DNA from: Spisula solida
Lineage: Eukaryota; Mollusca; Bivalvia; Venerida; Mactridae
Assembly (NCBI GenBank): GCA_947247005.1
Contig: OX365955.1
Location: forward strand, 15,171,322-15,235,321
DNA: 64,000 nt
Reading direction: 5' to 3'
In this document: piece by piece, positions 44,650 through 57,000 of the stretch
Position numbering within the stretch: the stretch's first letter is position 1
Layout of the letters: each line of letters starts with the position of its first letter
The notes under the pieces: model-generated
The model's input: only the letters and a program-made list of their open reading frames with translations
Told to the model about the DNA's origin: nothing
Database searches by the model: none
Position numbers and translations under genes: made by a program

Positions 44650-44653
44650 GCTG

Positions 44654-45450
44654 CCGCCGTATCTGTGTGGCTTTGCGTTGTCATTTACTTCCTCCAGTTT
44701 TTATTCTCGAAATGGAACAAATATCTAGAACGAATGCTGACATCAATAATTGAATATTTGAACGAGCATTTCGAATATTCTGTTTTCAATCAGGATATAC
44801 ATCGATATTTTGCAACATTTACTAGACTTTACAATAAACTCATTTTTAGAACATTATACAAATATATACAACGAAACTACGCAACGTTTACAATAATTTC
44901 ATTTGACAAATCATACATAATTCACTAATATTCGTATTGCTGAACATAAAACTATAATAACACTTTATCATTAATTATTATTTTCTTATTAAGTGTCAAA
45001 TGCCTATCACTAATCAAATTAGCGAAGTATTAGTTAAATATGGATATTAATGTATCGAATGATTATGAATAATGAACGTTTCCTGACTATTTGTATGTGA
45101 TTGACATGCTAGCTGTATGAATAATCTAAAAAAAGTATCAACGGGTTTGAAAAACGATTAGCTACTATTTAAAGAATCGTGTGCCATTGTTTGAATGTGT
45201 CTTTTTCGTTCGACGGATGAAGTCACGGATAAGTGCGTTATTGGTCAACGGTCTCAAACAATAGACTTCAAGGAAAGAAGTCGGGGAGTAAATAATAGTT
45301 GTAATCATATCATATACTAGTATTAGGTAGCGAAAGTTAGTTTTAAATTTTAAGTAGATACTGCAATATTAACCTCGGTTACAGGTACCCCGTAATAAGT
45401 ATGACAGGAAAAGGTGCTAACCCTTTTGACTAACTGCGTCAATATTAAAA
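44654..45450. other. Intergenic stretch without recognised features
   Basis: AT-rich. An 87-codon plus-strand ORF (44665-44928) starts just at the solo LTR edge, is rich in Ile/Phe/Tyr and has no recognisable domain. Not supported as a gene. Confidence 0.45.
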
Positions 45451-45944
45451 AGGATATTATAAAATAGGACAGGGACTTAAGCAGCCGAGCACCACATACC
45501 ACAATTAATTGGCACAAACACGTACCGGAGCGAGCACATGAACTTAACCGCTAAGCCCAAGTCAATTAATTTTATTACAAACAAATGTTGACACATGTTC
45601 ACCGAGTGTCGATCGGACGATACAAGTTTTTCAGCGTTAGCGGTCTAGCTTGATATTCAACCTCGTGTTGACCACTTCGAAAACCAATGAAATGTTTGTA
45701 CATAAATTAGGATTGACGAGATACATGACTTCTCATAGGTGGGAATATGCTATACTCATCACAAAAGATACCGCGAAAGAATTACATTTTGTTAAACATG
45801 TCAACGAAACTTACAATAGCTACACACAGAGATATGTTATTCGCGGTTCTCACGATACGAACAGTATTCCTTTACTAGCCGTTTGACCTTAAAGTGATCC
45901 GGGTCAAGTGATGAGTGAATGTATAAACATAAATCCGCGCAGTT

Positions 45945-46035
45945 TAATGTAGAAACGAGATTAGCTACATTGGTAACGCGTTCGTCTGCTTGACTCGTGT
46001 TATGAGCACAGGGCCTCGGGTTCAAAACTCAGATG
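45945..46035 (+). repeat. tRNA-like (SINE) relic
   Basis: 'ttagctacattggtaacgcg' resembles an A-box arm. 'cctcgggttcaaaactc' near 46014 is a good B box. The spacing is slightly longer than in a tRNA. Confidence 0.45.
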
Positions 46036-46124
46036 AGTCATATTTTTTTCTGATTTTCCTTTTTCCCATTTTCGTTTTGTCTATAATTTCTACGTTTATT
46101 TAAGGTAAGTTCCGTCTACAGGTT

Positions 46125-46530
46125 TTTTCAGACATAATGCGTGCTAGATATTAAAATCTGAGTTAAGTTTGGAATCATTATCGTTATTATTGCCTGATAT
46201 AACCGCCCATAGAAATAGGCAACTATACATACCTATATTATTATTTTTTAAACAATATACACGTATAAATATATAAATTCTAGTTTTATTTGTGTTTTTC
46301 AATTTCAACGATATGAAATAACGTCCGCATCTTCATTGAAAATAAGTACACTTATCTGCTATATTAACGCTGTTAATCTTTTTTTAAAGATATTTCTTGT
46401 TCCAAGTGTATTGCTTGTCACAGAGACAGACATAAAACAATGCTAAGAATAAAGTACAATTAAAGTTTAGAATCGCCGACTTTTAGTCACTCGAATGTAA
46501 TTTCCGGTGGGTTACCTCCCGTTGACAATA
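46125..46530 (+). repeat. Repeat R3 copy and inner foldback-family sequence
   Basis: 46125-46205 and 46305-46400 match the blocks at 19370 and 20690. 46430-46530 ('acagagacagacataaaacaa' ... 'cctcccgttgacaataaaat') resembles 15908-16022 within the 15.7-kb foldback element. Confidence 0.45.
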
Positions 46531-47317
46531 AAATGACATATTTATCATAAAGTTGTTCTAATTCCCCAATCAAACGAATCTCGATTCATTCGGATAGGCA
46601 CAAATTAGTCGGAATAAAGAAAAGCTAGAAATTCGAAACACATTCTTAATGATTATTGGAATTGACCCATATTATTACAGCTTTGTCGAAATGTTGTTGG
46701 AATACTTCAAAGACAATTCGAATACAATTCAAATAAAATTCGAATATAATAAAATACACTTCGAATCCGCCTTGAATGATAGCGGAGAACGTGCACGCAC
46801 ACACCGTACAACCCGCTGTCTGTAAGGCAGTTCTGTATGTTGAAGACAGAGACACACGCGTTTTACGCCACTAGAGTGGGGTAAGTATTTGTTATTTTAT
46901 ATGTGTTTTGCGTTGCTTTTGAGAGTGATCACTTACATATATCGTTGACGCTAAGAATGAACAATAAGTATATACAATTTATGTGCCCACAAATGCCATA
47001 TTATTCGAGTAAACAGGTTTTAGGTATGCGATGTTTGCCAAATGTTCGACACTTTCGCCTTTGACATTGAATTCTCAACTTAATTCGTGGTTTGGAACAA
47101 TTCTAAAACATTGAATAGAAACTTCAATCCTACCTCAATATATCTGTCGTTTCCGTTTTGAAATATGTACATTTTCTGTGAAGATACAGAGGTTTAAATT
47201 GAACGAGGTAATTTCCACCATAAGATCATGAGCAGAATTTCTGAATTTAGCTATACCGTCAACACATTTTACATAGCTTGCAACATCATAAATACTCTTA
47301 TAATTGATGTAATGAAA

Positions 47318-48890
47318 CTATTTACTTAAAGCCAGGCATTTAAGAAGCATTTGTATATTGTAAAAAAACAATTGGTGGTTAAAATTTTCTTGAGTTTTCC
47401 ACACATAACCGAACCCATTTTGATACAGATTTAGCCTAATATCGGACACCCAATTGTTGTATCCTAGTCTATCATAGTGAACAAGCATTTCGAAGTACAG
47501 TTTGACGTATCTATGCCCAGGCATTTTCCACCACCGAAAACAGTATTTCATACATCTTTTGGCAACATATACATAATTGTATTGGCATTCATAAATCGCT
47601 TACAAGCGTGAATAGCCTATCAAATAGTTTGAGTATGTATGGCAGTACCATATACTACATGTTGAGGAAGAAGATTTCCACCACTTGACTTATTGATATT
47701 AACAGTTTTAATGCTTTCTATAACATCGTTCTCGGTAATAGGAAAATTAAATAATATGTCCTTGGTATCAGCCAGATTCTCATCTGTAATATTATCCTGA
47801 ATAGTCTGTTCAGTATTATTATCACGATCTTGATTAAATAAATTACTAAAATGCGTGTACCAAGCGTCTATTGTGATATCTGGGTTTGTCCAAGTCTTGT
47901 TGGTTAGTCTCTTCAATTCCCGCCAAAACAACCTGGGATTTTTAACAAACGTATCCAGAGTGTTTTTCTATTGTACTGCGAGCGCTTAGTTTTACATTTA
48001 GTTTTGTAGCTTTGTTTCTTAGTAATATTATGTACATTAGGCTTGTTCCGACCGACTAGATCGAAACCTTCTTAGACACGTCTGTGTCTCACGTTTAGCG
48101 TTTCTGCATTCATTGTTATACCGGGGTTTGGTCTAATTTCGCAAGTTTCTAGATTATCGATTATAATATTAACACCAATATCTGAATCGTTTAACATATT
48201 GTCTAATCTGTCAAATGAACCTAGTAGAATACCATCAGACAGACAATGAAGGTAGTTCTCACGGTTACTCTCGTCTATTTTGTAGACGTAAGAATTGTTA
48301 GATTCGTCTCCCGGTTATGGTGTATGCTCATCAGGTTCCTCTATACATAGAACTATGGGTATGTGTGAACTCTTTGTATTAGATAGGAGCTTAAAGTCGG
48401 AGACAATATGAAATATTTGTTTGGTAACTATAAAGTAGTCTATTGTGCTACATCCATTATTATTCACAGAATGTATGCTCCACTGGATTGAAGGTCGCCG
48501 AGTCGTCCGTTTACTATGTAGTCTCCGTGTGTTTTACAAAAAAAGATATAAGATCACGACCAAACTTGTAAATAACCTGAACCTGTGAATTTCTATCTAT
48601 GCCTATATCACCGACTTATATATGATAAAATTCCTGTAGTTTGGGAATATTAAGATCACATGTAGTGTACTCATTGATACTGGAGGTTCGAGCATTGAAG
48701 TCGCCACAAATTACTAGGTCCATATTTAGCATATTCTGTCTAGTAATGCATTTCTCTAAGTAATACAATGCATACTTCATGTTATAACGTTCATAGATTG
48801 GCGATCGTTCTGGTGGGATATATATATTGACATAAAGTACATCTTTTCCTGTAGGGAACAATGATTAATCTAATTTAAGCAAAACTCAAA
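47318..48890 (-). mobile_element. Internally deleted LINE remnant
   Basis: Reading on the minus strand, 48861-48616 encodes an APE-endonuclease piece (DVLYVNIYIPPERSP, then LVICGDFNART). Around 48490-48300 further endonuclease-like sequence (GCSTIDYFIV, SSHIPIVL) is interrupted by stops. 47931-47640 matches the linker before reverse transcriptase (FWRELKRLTNKTW). 47535-47318 matches the C-terminus (GYNNWVSDIRLNLY, GFGYVWKTQ). The reverse transcriptase core is missing between 47640 and 47535. Clade not assigned. The C-terminal piece is related to the remnant at 15062-15345. Confidence 0.65.
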
Positions 48891-50465
48891 AAGTAAAGTC
48901 GTCACAAATTCGCTCAACCAATGATTGCTATATTATTTCTCACACAGACCATATATTAATATAAACAAAATCACAACAGAAGATGCAATTAAAGATAGTT
49001 ATGTTCATAAATTATATTACCAACATAGTTGTAAAATTTTGTGAGTTTCTTTCAATCTACGAAATATGCAATATCTAAATTCCTAAATAAAATTTTAATG
49101 GGCATAATCACTATCAATTACCCAAAACATGTTTTATACTGTTATGCACATATTTAGACCAACTAAAATACAGGTTCACCATGAAAGTATCAAGATATAA
49201 CATTTTGTATGACCCCCATCCCTATAGTTCATGCTTTAACGATGTATAAATTCCTATAATCTAAACAAAATGTTTTCGAAAAAATATTTTCCACTATATA
49301 CCTGTAAACATGCATGCTTTAAATACAAAACATTCCATAAACACTTTAAAAAAATAAAAACGACATGCTCCTAGTGAGGTTTGAACCCGTAACCCTCAGG
49401 GATATGTCAAAATTCATTTTAATTCAAAAAAAACCAAAGGAGGATAATTTCAAAACTGGACCATGTAGAGTTACTTTTTTTTAGTCATTGCACTTCTCCT
49501 AGCTCTTGACAAAATATGGGATGGACGGATGGAAGGACGGACGCATACGATCACTATATCCCTTCGCCTACTGCAGGGGGATAAAATCCGCTGCATTTAA
49601 TTTTGAAGATTTTTTTTATAAATCTTGTAATGGTGGTATGCCTTGACATAATTGTCAGCATTAAAAAATAGAATTAGGTTTAAATGTTTTGTGTACATGT
49701 TGAGTAATGTCGATAATCTACACGACACACATCTGATAGTGCTTGTAGCCTTGTACAGTTTAACGTCAATATTTTGTTTAACTCTCTTAAATTGACGTCA
49801 CCAACGTCGAACACGTTTTCGTCTTTCTACGAATACAATCGTCATCGAGCAGCCTCTCTATAACGTCGGAAAATGTCACGTGCCAATCAAAAACAAGTGT
49901 CCGACTTACACGGTCCTACCAATTTGTCGTTCTGATCATGGAAAAGGATTCCGAGGATGTTACTTTCCTAACTTCATTGTGGTCTGGAGATGAATTTTTT
50001 CTCGTAAAGACGTTGTTACTAGGGCTACATAAAACTTGTTTATGTTTAATCCTAACATTGAAACGACATTGAACTTGCAGATTACGTCACATATACATTG
50101 TTTGACGTGCTGGTGGTTTTGAAGGTTGAAGGTTGCTGGTGTTTTTATATTTGACGTTTTCAAATATATTTGCACAACAACACCGTACGGCGGGTACGTG
50201 TAACCATGGTATGTAAAGAGGCCATGGTAACGAAATGAAACAATATAAATTACTTAATTTTATATCAGATTATAGTAATTGTCAATCAGTTTAAAATGAT
50301 ATATTACTAGTCCCATGGAACAGCATTATGCTCCCGTGAGCGAGTGAGTCCGGGTTATTTGGGATCATCGGGGTGATCCAGAATTACGTGGATTTTTGCT
50401 CTAATAAGTTTAATTTAGGTCAGATCAGTATAAACATTACACATAAGCGACTTCTATATTTTATT
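48891..50465. other. Intergenic stretch, few features
   Basis: A B-box-like minus-strand 'tgagggttacgggttcaaac' near 49382 and a GGATGGACGG run near 49518 mark transposon remnants. No gene is seen. Confidence 0.45.
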
Positions 50466-50470
50466 GACAT

Positions 50471-50709
50471 CACTGTGGACATACCACGTGACAAAATGCT
50501 GTGTGGGTGAGCTCAAAACGGGTGAAAATTGCTCGACTCAGGTAACATTTTTCCTTTTTATTTTCTTATTACTCGATGAATTTTCATGAAACAAAGACGA
50601 GAGCCGTCTCCTTAGCGAAATACACATTGGGCAGTTTCAAATATGTAGCAATTTTCACCCGTTTTGAGCCCACCCACACAACATTTTGTCACGTGGTATG
50701 TCCACAGTG
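50471..50709. mobile_element. MITE with 60-bp inverted ends and GACAT duplication
   Basis: Arms 50471-50533 and about 50647-50709 are nearly perfect reverse complements (CACTGTGGACATACCACGTG at the tip). They are flanked by GACAT at 50466-50470 and 50710-50714. No ORF. It starts 60 bases beyond the stop of gene C, so it should be inside that gene's 3' untranslated region, where it would form a long hairpin. Confidence 0.85.
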
Positions 50710-50768
50710 GACATGCATCTCAAACATTTTTATAAAATGATAATTGCATCAAACGCTCGTAGATGTTG

Positions 50769-51013
50769 CTATTGATATGACAGGTGTATGGTTCCGCTAC
50801 TGACTGGAATCCCGTACACTTCAAGTTCGCAAATTGTAAGTATGTTGTCACCATTTCCTCTAACGATTTGTACTTTAACATGTCTACCAAAACATGCATC
50901 GGAGACCGCAATGGTTTCCACGATAGCATCAAGAACGCCAAAGTAGTGTGTGCATAATAGGAGAGAATCAATCGAGTCCCCGGCGTATATTTCCAAATCA
51001 TGCAATCGTTCAG
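50769..51013 (-). CDS. Gene C FTP exon 3 and stop
   Basis: Acceptor GTTTTAG at 51014. It encodes ERLHDLEIYAGDS to LTICELEVYGIP, then about 11 residues and TAG at 50769-50771. The tail is longer than gene B, which ends right after YGNPI. Confidence 0.82.
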
Positions 51014-54000
51014 CTAAAACATATATAAAATTCAGTTTGTAAAGCTAATCATTTTCCAATACATTCATAATATATATTTTTGAACAGGACTTGTTAATAA
51101 ATAATATGCACCTTTATCGTCTATCGCCTGACGTTACATTACAATCTGTGTTCAGAAGTCGAGTAGGTACTTTATTAGTACATGTATATTCAGTCTACGA
51201 CCTTCCGGATTTGTAAATAAACTATACATGATAAATAAAACTTATCAACTGAAATTCAAGTAACACTACACCAATGGCAACAAAAAGGTCTGGTAAAACA
51301 AAGTAAAAATATCATATTAAAACAGACAGGGAAGGCAGCACTCAACTTATCCAGCCGAGCTTAGAAAACATTAAAAACATACAAGGCACATTGCCCAACT
51401 GAACCAACCGAGCACAGAAAACAAACAACACATACAAGGCACAATGCCCAACTAAACAAGTAAAGATCCGCCCTATATAGTCCCAGCTGTCGAAAAGTAG
51501 CATGAATTAGTTTCAGCAATCGAAAAGCTGAATGCCCAGGCTGAATGACCCATGCAGTTCCAACAGTAAAATGGCTATAATGCCTAGTTCTGGCTGCCAG
51601 AAATCCTAAAAGTAGACAATTAACCTAAACGATAATGTTTAGTCCGCCGATGATAAAACTACCCTTCAATAACAAATACTTATAAATGAAAATTAAATGC
51701 ATTTGTCCGTTTTTCTTCAATCTTGTGCATAATCACTTTTACTGCATAAACTCGTTCGGTCTACACTGATAACTTTTGGTAATTTGACGATGCTGTGTTT
51801 ATTTTATCCATGTTTATTTATTTACAAGGGTGGAGTTATCTCCGGCGAGCTATATGTTTTATTTCTTATCACGCAAACGTTGTATATATGTTTATACGAC
51901 CTTCTACTTACGACAGCAATCTCGACGATTGTAAATTTTCAAGGCGAAAATCACGTGACTTTCTCCAAGGTCAACCACAGCCCATGGCTTGGATTCCCAA
52001 CTGGTACACGCTAACACCCATGTACCACTTATGTCGCCATTGACCTGTCATATAAAGATACGTGTTATCAATTAAAGCTATGCTATGTTTAAAGATAATA
52101 ACATATCGGACTGGTGATGTAGGCTAGCATTTAACGAAACAGCACGGCACTAAATGAACACGCAAAAAATAAAAGAAGTCCTACTTTCGTGTGCCAATTT
52201 GGTTCTATAAAAGTGTAAACAATACTGTTATAGTTTGGCACATTTAACTTGGAATCCTTGAATATCCGTGCTTATCTGTTGTCCAATCAGATACGTTATT
52301 TTGACTTATCAATACATTCTTACGGTACAGTAAAGAAAACACCCGATTACTTATTAGCGACAGGCGAAATGTACTCAGCTATAATTGTATACTTTTTGAT
52401 ATACAACGATAAGATATTATACAGAAAACTGTACATGTAAAGCCAATTCACAGCCAAAGTTTGTTGAAATATATAATGTACATCATGTTTACAGATGCAT
52501 AATCATAAATCAATATGACTGTCTTTGCATAAAGCAATTTTAACATCGCCCCAAATAATGCAACTACTAAAGTATACAACAGTGGACCAAATCTCCCGAA
52601 GCAAAGCAAACTGATAGAATGAATCAGTTGGCATAACACGTATCCTTGATCGATATTAATGATAAAATCATTTCATTCTCTCGAAATATACACCTTTACA
52701 GATACGCAAAGTTTAACTATTATCTGAAATTGTGTTTTCATAATAACTGCAGAGTATACTCCACATACTATAAAATTGGAAAAGAGGCGAGTCAAACCGA
52801 GGCAGTGGTTAATATTTTTTCGGACGATGCATTTAGGAATCTTGTAAACAGATTGAAGGTACAAGGGACACGGTCAAAAACAGATGGCGGGAAAGCTTAA
52901 CATGTTCTCTTTGCAGAATACTTAAGGGCAGCTTCGTTTGAAGACACGATGTTCAGCATGAAAACCCTACACATGTGTGGCTGGTTCGCGTTTGTTCTTC
53001 TGTTTATAAAATAAGTTGCCTTTATTAAATATGGCATTTATGTATTTCCTTTGTATACATCAATTTGAATGGTATGACAGTGTCTTATATAGAAAATAGC
53101 ATGAATGACTACTGGCGGTCATGGAACATTATTTAAATGAAAAATTACGTTCTGTCTTCGCTGACCTATGTTTAGTTATTTGGTATTCGCATGGGCTACC
53201 AAATGAACTCACGTCTCGTTAGCAGTAAATACACACTTATGTTAAGAAAAGGGTTTCACCCCTTTTGACAGTTTACAATAGCATGTGCCTTGTCGCATGT
53301 AACCAACATGCGCTTAGCATCGCCATTTTTGTAAACCCTATGAGAATTATTGTATAAATAGCTCCTACTTTTACCGTAGTACCACTGTGTATCTTGCATC
53401 TGAACATACATGTTATTTGACTTCTACAACCATTTTATAAGGAGACTTTGGTATTTGGATGGGGCGCATGAGGCGTAGTATGTACCCCACTTTTAACCTC
53501 TTAACCTATTATTTTATAATATTATTATTATCTCCATATCCTTTCCGCTACCACGATTTTTTGGGGGGTTATGAGAAATTCATATGGTCCCTATACCCCG
53601 TCCCTGAAACACTATTGACTTGCAGCACTGATAAAGACTCGATACATCCGGATGCTACACACCTACCCTAAACCGAAAGTAGAAAAAATGTCAATATTTC
53701 GACTAAAGGTCACCGGAAATGACGATGTGACGGTGACCCTTGCGCGAAAAACTTCTTTTTTTTTTTTTTTTTTTTAGCTTGACAGGTCTACTTTTTGGCT
53801 CCTTTAGGGCATTGGTCCAGACCCCTTTGTCTAGCCTTATATTCCTGCTATAGAAAAATAAAAACGTTTTGGCGCTAAATGTTAATGCAATTCCACAGGG
53901 AATCGTACCGCAATGGCGGGTAGGACCAGTAATTTCAGTTTTGTAAAATCTACGTTCAAAGCTCTCTTTAAAGGGGTCTAGCGGGCCCAAAAACCTGTGC

Positions 54001-57000
54001 ACGACCCTGGGCCCGTAATATCCTGTAGTCTGGGATGCCTGTGTACACATGACAGCAAAATTCCCGAATTTGGGCATTTAGGTTGAAAACTACGGAAGGC
54101 CGAAATGGCCATCTCGGCGAGTCTGCATAAGTACGCTATGGTAGCGGAAAGGATATACAGCACACGATTCATTAAATGTGGCGTTTCCCCGTACAAAGAG
54201 TATGTCGGATGGACTGTTTCATTTTCCAAACCGCTACAACGTTAGAGTACATGAGTAAAGCTGGGTTCACACTCTAGCTTTGGACCGACGTTTACCGACG
54301 TTTGGGCAAACGTTCAGCTCAGCTCGTAAAAGTTACTAAACGTTTTGAAAAGTTGACGATCGTTGGTAAACGCTGAAGAACGTTGTATTCGTTGAAAAGT
54401 TTTAACATGCAAAAACTTTGCCGACGTTTGGAAATAAACGCTGATGTAAGTTATGCTCCGTTTATAAACGTTCCTGAACGCTGAATTAAGTTGATCAAAG
54501 TTTGCTTAAGTTAAACTCCGTTGGCAATCGTCTGCTGAAACGTTGGTGGTGATAATGAATTTAGTCGAACGTTTATCTAGCGGAGGCCAACGGGTATCCA
54601 GCGCAATGAACGCGATAGTAACGCAAGGGCTGGCGTAAGCCAACTTTCCCCAGCGCAAAAGAACGTTTGTCCAACGTAGGCCAACGGATAGCAACGCAAG
54701 TGGTTAGCGCAGACGAACTCTCAATAACGTTTCAGTAACTTAGGTAAACTTTGTTCAACGGATTCTGGCGTTTGGCACCTCGTTCGTCTAAGTCGGGCAA
54801 AGTTAGAGACCGCTACACATACGCAAACCTACGTTGGCAAACGTTCACCTACGCCGATAAAAAGCTACAACGCAGGCAAACGTTGTTAAGCGCTTGTAAC
54901 CGCTGTCAAACGCAGTTGAGCGCTGTGAAACGTTCCCAAAACGTTAGCGTGCGTTAGATACACAATGTTCGCAGTGTGAACCTAATTATTCCTCCTCACG
55001 AGCGTAATTTCACCGACGTTTAGGCTAATTTTTCTGACTTTTGAAACGCTGATCAACGCTGGTAAAATCGTTCACAGTGTGAACCCATCTTAAGCAATTT
55101 AAATCCACATATTGTCACGAAATGGATAAATGTGAGGTATCTACTTGCGCACATGATAGCTATTATGTGCGCACATGGTGGGAGTAACACTTGCGCACGT
55201 GATAAATAAAATATTTCCTGTATCTCCTGTATGCCACCGTAGGTACCAAATTAAAGCTTATACAACTATGTTAGCAAAACAGTTCACAATTTTGTAAACA
55301 TCAATGGTAGTAGAGAAATGAAACCCACGTGCATTCATTTTTTAACAAACCTTATACATATGTATTGAACCATCAAATGCTGGAAACAGCCCTTCGGTGT
55401 ATCATACTGTACGACATGCACGTATAGTTCGAAGCCATAACGAAACAACGACAGCTCCTGAACACCCACGAAAGCGAGCGACATACACAGAACGTATCAT
55501 CTGTGTCCCGAAAAAGGATAATTATTTCCATAACACCTATATTCTGCCTCTCACAATGAATGACACACATCATGATTTCTTACACTGTTATATTGTCGGG
55601 GAGGTAATTGCAAATGATAACCAAACTAAAATTAAGTACAGGGATGCCTTTATTTTCAGTATAAAACATGATAGCCTATAGTTCTTAACAACCAATCGTG
55701 CGTGGATCATTACATTGCAAGTTTATTTACCATCTCCGCTAAGGGATAATTTGTAAACAATATCATCACATTGATTAAGTTAAAACTGTACAACTAATCG
55801 TACGAGGATACTTGTATTGCGAGTTTATTTACCATCTCCGTTTTGTGAACTGATACATTGTTAAGGATATCACCACATTGATTTAGTTAATATTTACTTC
55901 ATTTTAATGTTTTACAGCAATGGTTTCAACGGTAATTTTATTGCTTCGATTTGATACCATACTCGTATTTAGCTATCTGATCGCAATATTACAGGTAAGG
56001 ATATTAATGTCACTTTTTAAACAAATAAACATTTTTCAACTTCTATTTCTCCAAAGGAAATGGATGCTGCCCTCGAACACCGTCGACTGTTTGCATTTCT
56101 AGAAGGTTGGCAATCCGACGTTCGTGTCATAGTATGTATCTCTTATACATTTTGAATTACCTTTTGTCTTTGAAGTAATGGATTGTTTGTTCAGATATAT
56201 TGCTGTCATATTTTGAGGTATATGTTTAGTTATTTACTCTTCATGTTTGTTAAATAAATGGTGTTTCATCAAAATGCTTCCCACTGGATATCCTACCTTT
56301 TTATGTAATTCATATTCTCTTTTATTAAAGGTGCTGCCTCACAGATCGGGCTAAAATTTTTGTATGACGTAATTTTCCTACCTAACCGAGTATTTATATA
56401 ATAGAAAGTCACTGATGGTTGTTTATGAAAGATTTATGGCATATAAGCAATTTAAATCACTCTTGATATTTTGCACTCAGTATTTTACTGTTTGCAAATA
56501 TCGCAGAGTTCCCTTCTAAAATGTTCTGTGAATTATGTAATTCACACATGATCAAACTGTAACTTCAACAAACTAAAGCCGAAACATCTGTGAGGTATTC
56601 GGTTCGTTTCGCAATTCGTTTTCATCGAATGGAAACAAATTTCAGTCAATTTAAGTGATTGTAGTGCTAATTCTATAGGGTATTAATACCCTATAGAATT
56701 TTGTGTGTAAAAATGCTAAATAACTACAAAATGTCGATGTTTCTCAAGTTATTTTTATGTTAATGTGGTTGTTTATGGCATATACAGGAAACTATACCAA
56801 ACTTACATGAATATTTGACAATTTAATTTTATTTTTGCAATACACCAATACGCGAGGCAGCCCCTTTAAATGTTCATCGCCAATCAGTGAATATTTGAAA
56901 TTGGTGCTGTGTTATAATTAAGATCAAAATGTTTAATGAGATTGGTCTGGTATTTATAACCTTATAAGTAGGCAATCAATACCCATGACTGTACTAGTGA

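Noticed and set aside
50160..50330. Promoter-like GC-richer stretch near 'acggcgggtacgtgtaacc'
   Set aside because: No gene starts nearby on either strand. Gene C ends to its right and points toward it.
53703..54077. 124-codon minus-strand ORF ending in poly-Lys
   Set aside because: Lies entirely inside a TA-flanked MITE and runs through an A-homopolymer. No homology recognised.
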